From contig OY987232.1 of NCBI GenBank assembly GCA_963920705.1, forward strand, positions 16,926,942-16,990,941: a stretch of DNA of 64,000 bases, read 5' to 3'. The DNA is from Odiellus spinosus. Its lineage: Eukaryota > Arthropoda > Arachnida > Opiliones > Phalangiidae. A program made the translations under genes and the position numbers. Numbering within the stretch: position 1 is the first letter of the stretch; the number at the start of each line of letters is the position of its first letter. The notes under the pieces were generated by a model, which was not told the DNA's origin, searched no databases, and worked only from the letters and a program-made list of their open reading frames with translations. Below, piece by piece: positions 20,901 through 31,004 of this stretch.

Positions 20901-23900
20901 TTTTGAAGTTCAAAAACTTGAAGAATCTTTAAAAACACTCCCATCTTTACCAAGATGTGTTTCGTTAGACCATAACAAAACATTCGTCTGAAATACCACT
21001 AAACTTCACTCATGAAGGCTTCACTGGTCACTCGTGAGATGCTTTCATTCACTAAAAAAAAAACTGTCCACATGAAGACAGGCGATTTCACGGTAAATTA
21101 TCCTCTAGACATGCTTATACAAACTTTAGAAAGTGATGTATTTTTAGAGGTTTTAGGTATTTGAAGATGAGAAGCTTTTTTAAGTGATCTTGTCACTCGT
21201 TCCAAATCAACCAATCATATTATTTCAGCCTTCAATAGAGCTCGGAATCGGATCGATCCATTATCTTCCGTTATTCGTATATTTTCAGATATTTTAATTT
21301 CGGATAAAATTGTAACTAAAAAATGAAATTTGTATATTCGTATAATTGTTAAAAGGTTTACCCGAAGATAAGAAATTTGGCGCTTTATCTATCTACAAAT
21401 TATTCGTATTCAAACGTATAACGATGGATAAGAAACATTCGCGTTTCCAGAATTAGTCTAAAATATAAGAAACAATATTTCAAATTGACTTTTAATTCGA
21501 AGAATATAAATAAAACGACGAAACTAAGATTTTAAATCATCTTTTTATTCGTTATTTTTCACGAAAATAAATTTTGAATTTTTTTATCCGAACGTATAAC
21601 GTCTATAATATTCTAAGATAAGGCCATTTTTGGATAAAAACGATTATGTTTTTTACTTTATCTTCGAATAAGTTAACTCGAAAATAATCAAACAGATAAT
21701 ATACATCAGAATTTAGTAGATTTTATCCAATTAATAAAAATTATACGAATTCCGAGCTCTATTGGTAACAGTGTTACTTGAAATACTTTCCTTACGTCTC
21801 AAATGTTCATGCCCAATGAAATGAATAAAAATACGTTATATTATTGTCTTAAAGGAAAATCTAGATCTTTGTTCCACAAAATAAAGCATCAGTTTTATTT
21901 AAATCAAAATAAGGAAAATCAAATTTGTAGTAAATATTTTCTCATATTAAATTTTGCATGGATTTGTTTATTAAGGTCATTGTAAGCTTATGATAAACAC
22001 CCCGAGGCCATCGAGAATTTTCCTGAGAATTTTGTTTGCCTATAATCAATGACTTCAAGGAAAATAAGAAATTTTGCTCCTAAATTCAATTTAATGTCCA
22101 AAATTAATTATAATTATATTTGAATTATTACATTCAAACTTCAGTATTTCTTGTATTTTAAAATATAATTATATTTGCTAATTTTCTTAATGCATATTTC
22201 TCCCTAATTTAAAATATATATATTTAGATTTAAATGTATTTTTCAGGTATTTACAACTTGGCAAGTTCATCAGAGCTACATGTAAGTTAATTAAAAAAAA
22301 ATAATTGTTGATCTAAAATGATTAAAATTTACTTTTTTAAGTTTACTTTTCTGATGGAATAAATTGAAAGAATTTTGATATTACCAGAAGCCGATGAAAC
22401 CCTCCTTTGAAGTCTATTACTGCCAGGTCTTGTTTACCCCTCTCTGTATGGGTTAGTTTCAAAAAGCGCCATTCGTACGCCTCCTAACGGTAGATATTTT
22501 CGAAGCGGGAGTTCGTCGAGCGAATATCTCTAGCAGCCTTGGAGTTCGTCCAAAAAACGTCGTCGTTTGTGGAGAGAGAATTTCCAATTTTCCGTAGACA
22601 GGGGGGAAGTAGGACCCCTCCGATCTGGTAAAATCGGGAATTTTACCCATACAGAGAGGCGCGCTATAAGGAACATTAGAGTAGTAGACTTCAAAGGAGG
22701 GTTTCATCGGCTTCTGATATTACTCTATTGAACCATTTTGTTTGTAGGAAGTTGTGAGTTTACCCGATGCACCACCACCCGGATCATCTCGGCATCAATC
22801 TGCTTTTCACCATTTCTCTGATCTAAGGGCTGAACATTCTATTTCTCGACCTCATCATCTCAATCAGTTTCACAATGGTAATTATCTTGTATTATGTATA
22901 TTGAATTAGATATAAATTATCTGATTGAGTGTGGGTTTATCTGCAAATATTTGCTTACTCAAAGGGACAGATAATTCAGATTTAAAAATTTAGTTAAAAA
23001 AGAGATTGAATAGACAAATAGTCAACCACAAAATTAAACTCAAATTCAACCAGAGTTTGCAATGAAGTTTATCGTAGCGTTTAATTTTTATTTTAAACAA
23101 TTTCGAAAATGGCGATTATAAAATATCAGAGGTATATAATAACCCCCTTCGGGGGGAAGTATGAAAGGTAGGCAAAATCGCGGCGGATCGACACACCGCT
23201 TTTCTCCCAAAAAGTAGTTACACCATTTTGAGCCTCACTAAATTTTCCCTACGCACACTTCCGGAACTCGCGAGCTGAAGTCAACCCTCGACTCCAATTT
23301 AACAGACAGCCTGACTCCCGAGACAGGAAGTTCTAAACACAAATCGTGCCGTCTTGTTTATACAAAGACCATTTACTAGAGTAGAGACATTGAGAAGTCC
23401 AGCGCGAGCTAGTGGCCTAGATAGTCAGCAGCGGGCTCTTGTTGTTCGTGATTTTTAGCATTGGTAGTATAGGGGCTTTCATACTTCCCCCCGAAGGGGG
23501 TTATTATATACCTCTGAAAATATGTATTTTTACTGTCGCTGTAATTTTGTTCTATCACATATGTATATATATTTTGAATCGTTTTTTAACGATCTTTACG
23601 AAAATATGACTCAATTTACATTTCAAGTTAATGAAGGCCTCAGTTTTAGTATCTTATTACATTGTTTTCAAATGCAATTCTTTTCTTTTTTTACTTTTCA
23701 GAACAGCATACTCAATCACAATACCCCGATACTCACAACAATCCACCAGGACCAGCACCGGGTCCATCTGAAACACAGCAACATCGACACAACTCAAATC
23801 ATCAATATGTATTTCAAGAGGTGATAAATAGGACCTCTATACCAGTAATTCATGTCTAACTATAGAAATATTTGAGGCTTTAGTGAGTGCGCGTCGTAGT

Positions 23901-26900
23901 ACAGGACCACCTTCTATGAGAGAAGGTGTTAAATATGAGGCTGATAATTTTTCTTAGGCGAAACCGGGGTCCTAAACAGTCCAACCAAAAATATGTTTTT
24001 CCACCATCCCCGTCAATTCAAGAAATGCAATAAGACGAGATAATTGATGGAGCACTTCTTTAGGCTGCCTTAAGTCCATTTGATCGATTACCAAATGATC
24101 GAAAGAGTGTTTACTTGATCAACTCCCCAAATGATCCCCAGGGGTATTTGTTTGATCGTCAAAGGTAGATAAGACTGTGTAAAGGTTTTAAGCGAGTTCT
24201 AGTAGCATAACCTAACCAGTTATTGATCATTTGGGATGATTGGTCGATAATTTGCGAGTCGATCAAGTGGACCTTATGTTAATCACTTGTAAATCGATCA
24301 AATGGATCAAACTCCCTTGGCCTACGAGTTAGAATAAAATAAAGGCAATAAAAAACTCTATGAAAGTGTAAAGTTTTGATGTGTATTATTATTTTATGTA
24401 CTTAGAACTTCGAAACTTCTCAAGATAACCCTCAATTTACTCGAGATCAACGAATGATGGACCAGGCTCGAGAGCAAATGCCTTACAATGGTCAATCTCA
24501 ACAACAAATTATCAGCGATAATTTGAGATACTTGAATGGAAATGTTTTTGCCTTGTCAAACCATAACATGGAATATCCCAACCACGAAAGTCACGAATCA
24601 AATCAATTCCAATCGGAAGAAGCTACAGGTCATAGGTCACTGGAATCACAGCGAGAATTTAATGTCCCGCAAGATTACGCCCAAGAGCCGGAAGTGCAAT
24701 CTTCCTTAGAAGATCAAATCCATCTTCACCAAGTTGACACGTCTTACAACCAGGAACAACATCAACAGCAACCTTCCTTACAAGAGCAAATACATCTTCA
24801 CCAAGTAGACGCGTCTTACAACCAAGAACAAGGTCAACAGCAACCGCACGAGGTCATTGAAGTCATCGTGGAAGAGCAGCGAGACTCTAATAATGGTCAA
24901 CATCATGGACAAGCTTCTAACCAGTACAACGATGAAAGATCGCGAGATCTGTCAAGTAATTATCAAAAAGATTCAGAAAGTTCTGAAGGTAATCAAGAGC
25001 CAAGTACAGTATCGCATCAATTTACGCCAGATTACCAATCAATTAACGAACATAGAGCTCAGATGGTTGCGAAACATCAACAGGATCAAAGCCCAAAGAT
25101 AATATACGTAATGTCACAAGGTGGTAATGATGATAACCTGAAATACACAGAATCGAAAGCCATTGAATACCATCGTGTAAATAACGGTAATCAAGATGTA
25201 TCCAACGGTAATCTTCAAATACCCAACGGTAATCTTCAAATACCCAACGGTAATCTTCAAATACCCAACGGTAATCTTCAAATACCCAACGGTAATCTTC
25301 AAATACCCAACGGTAATCTTCAAATACCCAACGGTAATCTTCAAATACCCAACGGTAATCTTCAAATACCCAACGGTAATCTTCAAATACCCAACGGTAA
25401 TCTTCAAATACCCAACGGTAATCTTCAAATACCCAACGGTAATCTTCAAATACCCAACGGTAATCTTCAAATACCCAACGGTAATCTTCAAATATCCAAC
25501 GGTAATCTTCATGTATCAAACGGTAATCATCATGTATCTAACGGTAATCATCATGTATCTAACGGTAATCCACATGTGTCTACCGGTAATCGACATGTAT
25601 CTAACGGTAATTTACACGTATCTAACGGTGATCATCATGTATCAAACGATGATCATCATGTATCCAACGATAATCTTCATGTATCTAACGACGATCATCA
25701 TGTACCTAACGGTAATCATCAAGTACCTAACGGTAATTATCAAGTATCTAGCGGTAATCATCATTTATCCAACGGTAATCATGTATCCAACGGTAATCAT
25801 CATGTATCCAACGGTAATCATCATGTATCCAACGGTAATCATCATGTATCCAACGGTAATCATCATGTATCCAACGGTAATCATCATGTATCCAACGGTA
25901 ATCATCATGTATCCAACGGTAACCATCATGTATCCAACGGTAACCATCATGTATCCAACGGTAACCATCATGTATCCAACGGTAACCATCATGTATCCAA
26001 CGGTAACCATCATGTATCCAACGGTAACCATCATGTATCCAACGGTAATCATGAATCTAACGGTAATCATGCAGTTGAAATAAATCAAGCACCAAGTTTC
26101 GCAAGTTACGTCCAAGAGAATGTTCAAAACACGCCTCATCATCAGTCATCAGATAAAAGCCAAGTGTACCAATCCCTTCCATCCTCTGAACCTCAGCAAA
26201 ATCAAAATGAAGCTATAAGAGATCAATATACTCTTCAAACACCGACAAACACGAACCAAGAACACCAATCTAATTCTCAACTAGTATATCAACGAGTACC
26301 GCCAAACACTGATCCGTCTCAGCCTCGATATGTCTTAGCCGAAATACAGCCTGGTAAAAATGAAAATACTGAAAATCCGTCTTCAATTTCATTATTTGAT
26401 CAAACGAAATATCATCACAATGATCAAATGATATCAAATGAAGGTTCATCTTCACAATCAAACGATTACTCTCAATCTCAATTACAATACACTGTGGCCA
26501 AAGAAGAACAATTACAAGTGTCACCAGATAATAGTAATTTAAAACAATATCAACACGAAAATAAACCTTATAACAATGGTTTACTTCAACAACCAAATGA
26601 AAAAAATCAAATTTCATTTCCAACATACAGTATTTCAAATTCCCCTACAACTTCTGAAATTCAGGACCAAATTGAAGAAGAAAATGCAAAAGTAAGACAG
26701 ACGTCACCAAACAAGGCAAAGGCACCAATTTACGGTAGCTCCTACAGTTCTCCAACGTCCGAACCTGCCACAAGCTATCAGTATTCAAGTATTACATCAC
26801 CCACGCACAGTTACAATTCAAATAACGTAAGAGCAGAAATAGATGAACCGAAATTATCAACGAGCTATTCCTCTAACGCCACAGGCAAGTTCTCCGTTTC

Positions 26901-29716
26901 CCCTCTCTTAGACGACAGTTGTAGCCCCCTCCCCCTCGGAATTTCGCCTAGCCGAGAAACGTTGAATGCGCCACCTGGCTTGGTTTGCAGCCGTCGCTAC
27001 GTGGGGCGATCAGTTTCCCAAGATCCTCCTCGGTATTTCCTTGAGGCCGAGGAAGCCACTTCCCCCAGTGCTTACCCTCCCCATTCACTCCAAATAAAAT
27101 GCATTTCCCAATCTAAGCTCTCGTTGATAATTTCGGTTCATCTATTTCTGGTAAGAGAAACACCTATTTGATAAGTTATAAACTTATGATTACACTTATT
27201 TTTAGCTTTCATAATAAATATATTCTCAAACCTTATAAAACTTGGGTTTTAATTTCAGAACACTGGTACTAAAGTGAGCAATAACTACAGATCAAAACCA
27301 CAACTAAAGAAACCATCTTGGATATCTACGGGTAGGAGTAAACAAACCTCAGAAAAAGTAACTAATCCAAATATATCTGAAATGTTTGGAAACGGTGCTA
27401 TTCCCGGGGAACCTGGTAAAGATTTTCCAATCTATTCTACAATTCCGAAGAAGCCCAAGTTAAGTTGTCGAGGGAAGAGTGCCGGATTCTATTCCGATAC
27501 ACAGCATGGATGCCAGGTAATATTAAAATTATGTAGATACAAGCCATAAGTCTATGACTTTATTCCATTTAAGTAAACAACGCCCCGTAGCTTAATCAAG
27601 AAGGATCAGACAAGGAGAGGAAAAGTAGGGCTGTGTTGAGTTAGAGAGAGAAGAGCCAACCTCCCACTAGGGTGGAAAGGGGGATAAGAAATTCTCGAGG
27701 TAAACTGTTGTCACGTGGTCACTAGCGTCGTTGGCTACTACGAAGCTGATAAAGGATCCGTTTTACCCACGTGACAACATTTTACCACGAAACATCTCTA
27801 CCCGCGTTCTCCCAGAGTGGGAGTTTAGGCCGACGCAGTAGGAACTGCGCCGTCCCCACTTTTCCTCTCCTTGTCTGATCCTTCTTGGCTTAATACTATC
27901 AGCAAAGGTCCTGGTAAATGTACAAACAGATTCTGCAGGATTAGAGACACTCTAGCGGTCGCAGTCGCCGTGTAAATAGTGATATCGGAAGCGCCACTCT
28001 GCGGAGAAATAACGGAGATGGGAGGGAAGACAATATCGCCAAGCGCGGCCCGCCTAATTTCCCTCCTTCTCTCCCGACTCAAAATATCGAGGAAGAGTCT
28101 AAACCACTCGAGACAGACAGGGATGATGATTTTTTTCACTATTTTTAAGTGGGCTTAAGAGAGACATTCTTTGCGTGTCTGCCGAGTCTTAGAAAGTAGC
28201 CAAGGCTTAAGAGAGACATTCTTTGCGTGTCTGCCGAGTCTTAGAAAGTAGCCAAGGCTTAAGAGAGACATTCTTTACCTTTTAGCCACTGTTAACAACT
28301 AACCAACGCATATACGTGCATCTGTTATTTATTTTGGTAACTCGTTTCAGGTGTATTATCAATGTAGCTTAACCGGAGATCAACAAGGATTTCTATGTCC
28401 AAATGGAACCCTTTTTAATCAAATATCTCTTGTTTGTGAATGGTGGTACAACGTCGACTGCAAGGCCTCTGAAAGACACTTCGACAAAAATAAGGAACTT
28501 TATCAACAATCTGAAGATATATCTGAATCCACTGATTATTTAACAGATAGCTCGGAAGTTGAAGAAGTAAGAACCTTAATGTCTACAAGGTAGGCCCTCC
28601 CATCCTACATATTTTCTAGGAAACTCCATTTTTTATTGACGTCCATTGTAGTAGGATTACCTTTGTAGACCGTTGCACATTGAGCGTGCGTAAATAGGCC
28701 AAAAACCAATCTTTCGGTGGGTGGGCACGCTTTAGGCTAGACGGTGACGGCTCTATCGGGGCGACATCTTCGAGTTTACGCGTAAAATACCATTATAATA
28801 TACATTTCTTATCGTAATTAGATTAAAATTAAACTTAAAATTGTCAAATTATACCACGAACTAAACCTGACTTTTACCATTTTGTCGGAAGTAAAGTTCT
28901 AGCGATATTAGAACGCGAGATAATAGATACGGAAATGATCAAATTTCGATTAAGTTATTTTTAAACGCGATTCGCTAATATCTCGCGTTATAACAGAGGT
29001 ATATAATAACCCCCTTCGGGGGGAAGTATGAAAGGTAGGCAAAATCGACGAACGAGTGTCCGGCGTAAATCGCGGCGGATCGACACACCGCTTTACTCCC
29101 AAAAAATAGTTACACCATTTTGAACCTGACTAAATTTTCCCTACGCGCACTTCCGGAACTCGCGAGCTGAAGTCAACCTTCGACTCCAATTTAACAGACA
29201 GCCTGACTCCCGAGACAGGAAGTTCTAAACACAAATCGAGCCGTCTTGTTTATACAAAGACCATTTACTAGAGTAGCGACATTGAGAAGTCCAGCGCGAG
29301 CTAGTGGCCTAGATAGTCAGCAACGGGCTCTTGTTGTTCGTGATTTTTAGCATTGGTAGTACAGGGGCTTTCATACTTCCCCCCGAAGGGGGTTATTATA
29401 TACCTCTGCTTATAATTATTAAAATTATATCATGAACACTCTTTAACCAATAGGGTGCTAATAAATGGAAATGAAGCAATGAAAGACAATGATATTGAAT
29501 CAAGTAATTCTTTAATTACAGGAAAATGATTCCGCGAAACCAAAACAAAGAAAAAGTTTAAGATCTATAGATTCGAGAACGAATGATAAAAATAACCAAT
29601 ATCAACGTCAAATGAACTTCAAAGATGATATGGATGCGCAAACCAGTATATTTGTTCCAATCACTGCTGTTAGAAAAATTATTAGAAGTGCCAGAAAACC
29701 ACGATTAATTTTGTAA
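17949..29716 (+). CDS. Secreted single-CBM14 (CPAP1-like) chitin-binding protein with huge N/H/Q-rich repeat, 1258 aa
   Basis: Exons: 17949-18027, 22247-22281, 22748-22877, 23702-23820, 24406-27150, 27259-27516, 28351-28566, 29522-29716; sum 3777 bp, phases consistent. Exons 1-2 give a hydrophobic signal-peptide-like stretch (KVILCFLQLFCIYNLASSSE). Exon 5 (915 codons) is Q/N/H/S-rich; residues about 387-675 are heptads, first 13 copies of QIPNGNL, then HVSNGNH copies. The C-terminal part has FPIYSTIPK followed by one six-cysteine peritrophin-A type domain (Cys 1106, 1121, 1127, 1138, 1151, 1159; motifs CPNGTLFNQ, CEWWYNVDC), the hallmark of arthropod CPAP1 cuticle proteins. Probable role: extracellular chitin-binding matrix component (inference). 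Least certain are exons 1-2 and the end of exon 5, where a hydrophobic stretch precedes donor CTG|GTAAGA. For exon 7 I preferred donor GAA|GTAAGA over AAG|GTAGGC because it yields a longer, basic C-terminus. Confidence 0.85.
18205..18744 (-). mobile_element. Family H element, reverse copy
   Basis: Reverse complement of the element at 3011-3507, with termini AGAGCTCG... and ATTCCGAGCTCT. It lies in intron 1 of the chitin-binding gene. Confidence 0.8.
19389..19726 (+). mobile_element. Family A element, full copy
   Basis: Both termini present; flanked by the 7-bp direct repeat ATAACAT on each side. Located in intron 1 of the chitin-binding gene. Confidence 0.9.
20430..20890. repeat. Degenerate GATCGACTCCCAAATGATCG repeats
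   Basis: Irregular tandem and inverted copies of a motif read on the minus strand as TTGATCGACTCCCAAATGAT followed by CGACAAAGGGTCCAC. The left part (20430-20520) runs in one orientation and the right part (20740-20885) in the other. The same motif recurs at 24070-24310 and 29770-29830. Confidence 0.75.
20612..20640. repeat. Short TTAGG-type tract
   Basis: GGTTAGGTTAGGTTAGGTT is about 3.5 pentamers of the ancestral arthropod telomere unit TTAGG, flanked by a degenerate TTAGATTGG. Confidence 0.5.
21237..21760 (+). mobile_element. Family H-related element
   Basis: Same termini as family H (AGAGCTCGGAAT / ATTCCGAGCTCT) and a diverged but collinear interior (TTTCAGATATTTTAAT, GTTAACTCGA, AGATAATATACATC). 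No coding capacity. Intron 1 of the chitin-binding gene. Confidence 0.7.
22385..22716 (+). mobile_element. Family A element, full copy
   Basis: Both termini present, with the 7-bp direct repeat ATATTAC on each side; small internal deletion near the GGGGGGAAGTAGG segment. It sits 31 bp before exon 3 of the chitin-binding gene, inside intron 2. Confidence 0.9.
23127..23516 (+). mobile_element. Family E inverted-repeat element inserted in family F
   Basis: Termini CAGAGGTATATAATAACCCC and its reverse complement; next to each terminus is a CCCCC-TTCG-GGGGG stem-loop. No ORF. Flanked by AAAATAT on both sides (7 bp). The flanks join to GGCGATTATAAAATATG, which exists uninterrupted at about 17587-17603, so the empty site is visible. 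Located in intron 3 of the chitin-binding gene. Confidence 0.92.
24067..24310. repeat. Degenerate GATCGACTCCCAAATGATCG repeats
   Basis: Several imperfect units (TTGATCGATTACCAAATGAT, TTGATCAACTCCCCAAATGA, GAGTCGATCAAGTGGACC) of the same repeat family as 20430-20890, in intron 4 of the chitin-binding gene. Confidence 0.65.
25200..26065 (+). repeat. In-frame coding minisatellite, 21-bp unit
   Basis: Within exon 5 of the chitin-binding gene. The first block has 13 near-identical AATCTTCAAATACCCAACGG units; a diverse middle follows, then about 13 AATCATCATGTATCCAACGG units, some with the synonymous AAC/AAT change. The 21-bp period keeps the frame and also leaves other frames open on both strands. 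Confidence 0.97.
27545..28150 (+). mobile_element. Family C element, right-truncated and interrupted by family D
   Basis: The left terminus (ATAAGTCTATGACTTTATTC, then AAGTAAACAACGCCCCGTAG) is followed by the family D insertion at 27597-27897, then the family C interior (ACTATCAGCAAAGGTCC, GCGCCACTCTGCGGAGAAAT, GAGGAAGAGTC). It ends near 28150 where a 52-bp tandem repeat begins; the right inverted repeat is missing. Confidence 0.78.
27597..27897 (+). mobile_element. Family D inverted-repeat element nested in family C
   Basis: Termini CAAGAAGGATCAGACAAGGA and its reverse complement, flanked by GCTTAAT on both sides (7 bp). The family C copy at 31005 shows the empty site (CGTAGCTTAATACTATCAGC). 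No ORF. A left-half relative lies at 36526-36645. Confidence 0.92.
28148..28280. repeat. 52-bp tandem duplication
   Basis: Two full copies and a third partial copy of a unit beginning GGCTTAAGAGAGACATTCTT and containing GCGTGTCTGCCGAGTC, in intron 6 of the chitin-binding gene. Confidence 0.9.
28994..29408 (+). mobile_element. Family E element, second copy
   Basis: Full-length, highly similar to 23127-23516 with a short insertion near GACGAACGAGTGTCCGG. The flanks are GTTATAA and CTTATAA, a 7-bp duplication with one mismatch. Located in intron 7 of the chitin-binding gene. Confidence 0.88.
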
Positions 29717-29896
29717 CGAAGTATTATCATTTTTTTAACCCTTTCAATGTTAATTCATTGTAATCCTCGTGTCGAGTTCTTTGATCGATTTCCAAATGAT
29801 CAAAAAGTGGTAAATTTGATCCAATCATTGACACCATCGATAACAAATTCACGACATTTGCTAAGTAGTACTGTTATACCGGATATTACGTTGTAC

Positions 29897-30221
29897 CAGA
29901 AGCCGATGAAACCCTCCTTTGAAGTCTATTATTCCCGGGTCTTGTCTACCCCTCTCTGTATGGGCTAGTTTCAAAAAACGCGATTCGTACGCCTCCTAAC
30001 GGTAGATATTTTCGGAGCGGGAGTTCGTCGAGCGAATATCTCTAGCAGCCTTGGAGTTCGTCAAAAAAACGTCGTCGTTTGTGGAGAGAGAGAATTTCCA
30101 ATTTTCCGTAGACAGGGGGGTATGAAGTAGGACCCCTCCGATCTCGTAAAATTGTGAATTTTACCCATACAGAGAGGAGCGCTATATGGAACACTTCAAA
30201 GGAGGGTTTCATCGGCTTCTG
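29897..30221 (+). mobile_element. Family A element with terminal deletion
   Basis: Both outermost termini present, but about 14 bp near the right end (the ATTAGAGTAGTAG segment) are deleted. The flanks (TTGTAC / TTAAAAC) show no duplication. Confidence 0.85.
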
Positions 30222-30516
30222 TTAAAACTGAAATATTTCTGTATCAAATGGGAATTTGATATCATGAGAGTCGATCAAATGGGTGTCGAACTTATGGACC
30301 ACTTTTCGATTGATTGGGATACGATGAAATGGGACAACAACTTAATGCTCAATTCATGTATGAAACTGTTGATCAGATACATGTATTTATAAATCTTGAT
30401 AAAATGAATTTTTTGTATATTTCAAAATGTAGGTTCTTATACTAATTATACTCTTAAAAATACTTGGTTTTCTTTCTCTAGTCAAAGATGTTTAAGTCCG
30501 GAAGTACAGCCATTAA

Positions 30517-30851
30517 CAGAAGCCGATGAAACCTTCCTTTGAAGTCTATTACACCTGGGTCTTGTCTACCCCTCTCTGTATGGGTTAGTTTCAAAAATCG
30601 CGATTCGTACGCCTCCTAACGGTAGATATTTTCGGAGCGGGAGTTCGTCGAGCGAATATCTCTAGCAGCCTTGGAGTTCGTCAACCAAACGTCGTTGTAT
30701 GTGGAGAGAGAATTTCCAATTTTCTGTAGACAGGGGGTATGAAGTAGGACCCCTCCGATCTCGTAAAATTGGGAATTTTACCCATACAGAGAGGGGCGCT
30801 ATTTGGAACATTAGAGTAGTAGACTTCAAAGGAGGGTTTCATCGGCTTCTG
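30517..30851 (+). mobile_element. Family A element, full copy
   Basis: Both termini present, with the exact 7-bp direct repeat CCATTAA on each side. Confidence 0.9.
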
Positions 30852-31004
30852 CCATTAACAATTTTTTTGGTAAAAAATAATTTCGTAAATTCACAGAGCG
30901 AAACATGAAACATCAAGGCCTCCATCTTAAGTATAAGAATATAAACGTCAACAGGTAACTTTACATGGTATCCTAAACCTTAGGCAGAATCTACGTGGTG
31001 CCAT

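Noticed and set aside
25043-26142. Antisense and alternative-frame ORFs (YRWVFED, KYPTVIF, MMVTVGY repeats).
   Set aside because: Shadows of the 21-bp coding repeat in exon 5; the plus-strand frame continues through 900 codons of non-repeat sequence and splices to the chitin-binding domain, the others do not.
26880-26900. GC-AG intron starting at ACAG|GCAAGT in exon 5.
   Set aside because: It would end in phase 1, while the next exon needs phase 0.
28567-28593. Donor AAG|GTAGGC for exon 7 of the chitin-binding gene.
   Set aside because: It changes phase and gives a premature stop after about 12 codons in the last exon; GAA|GTAAGA at 28566 is the stronger donor and keeps a 64-residue tail.
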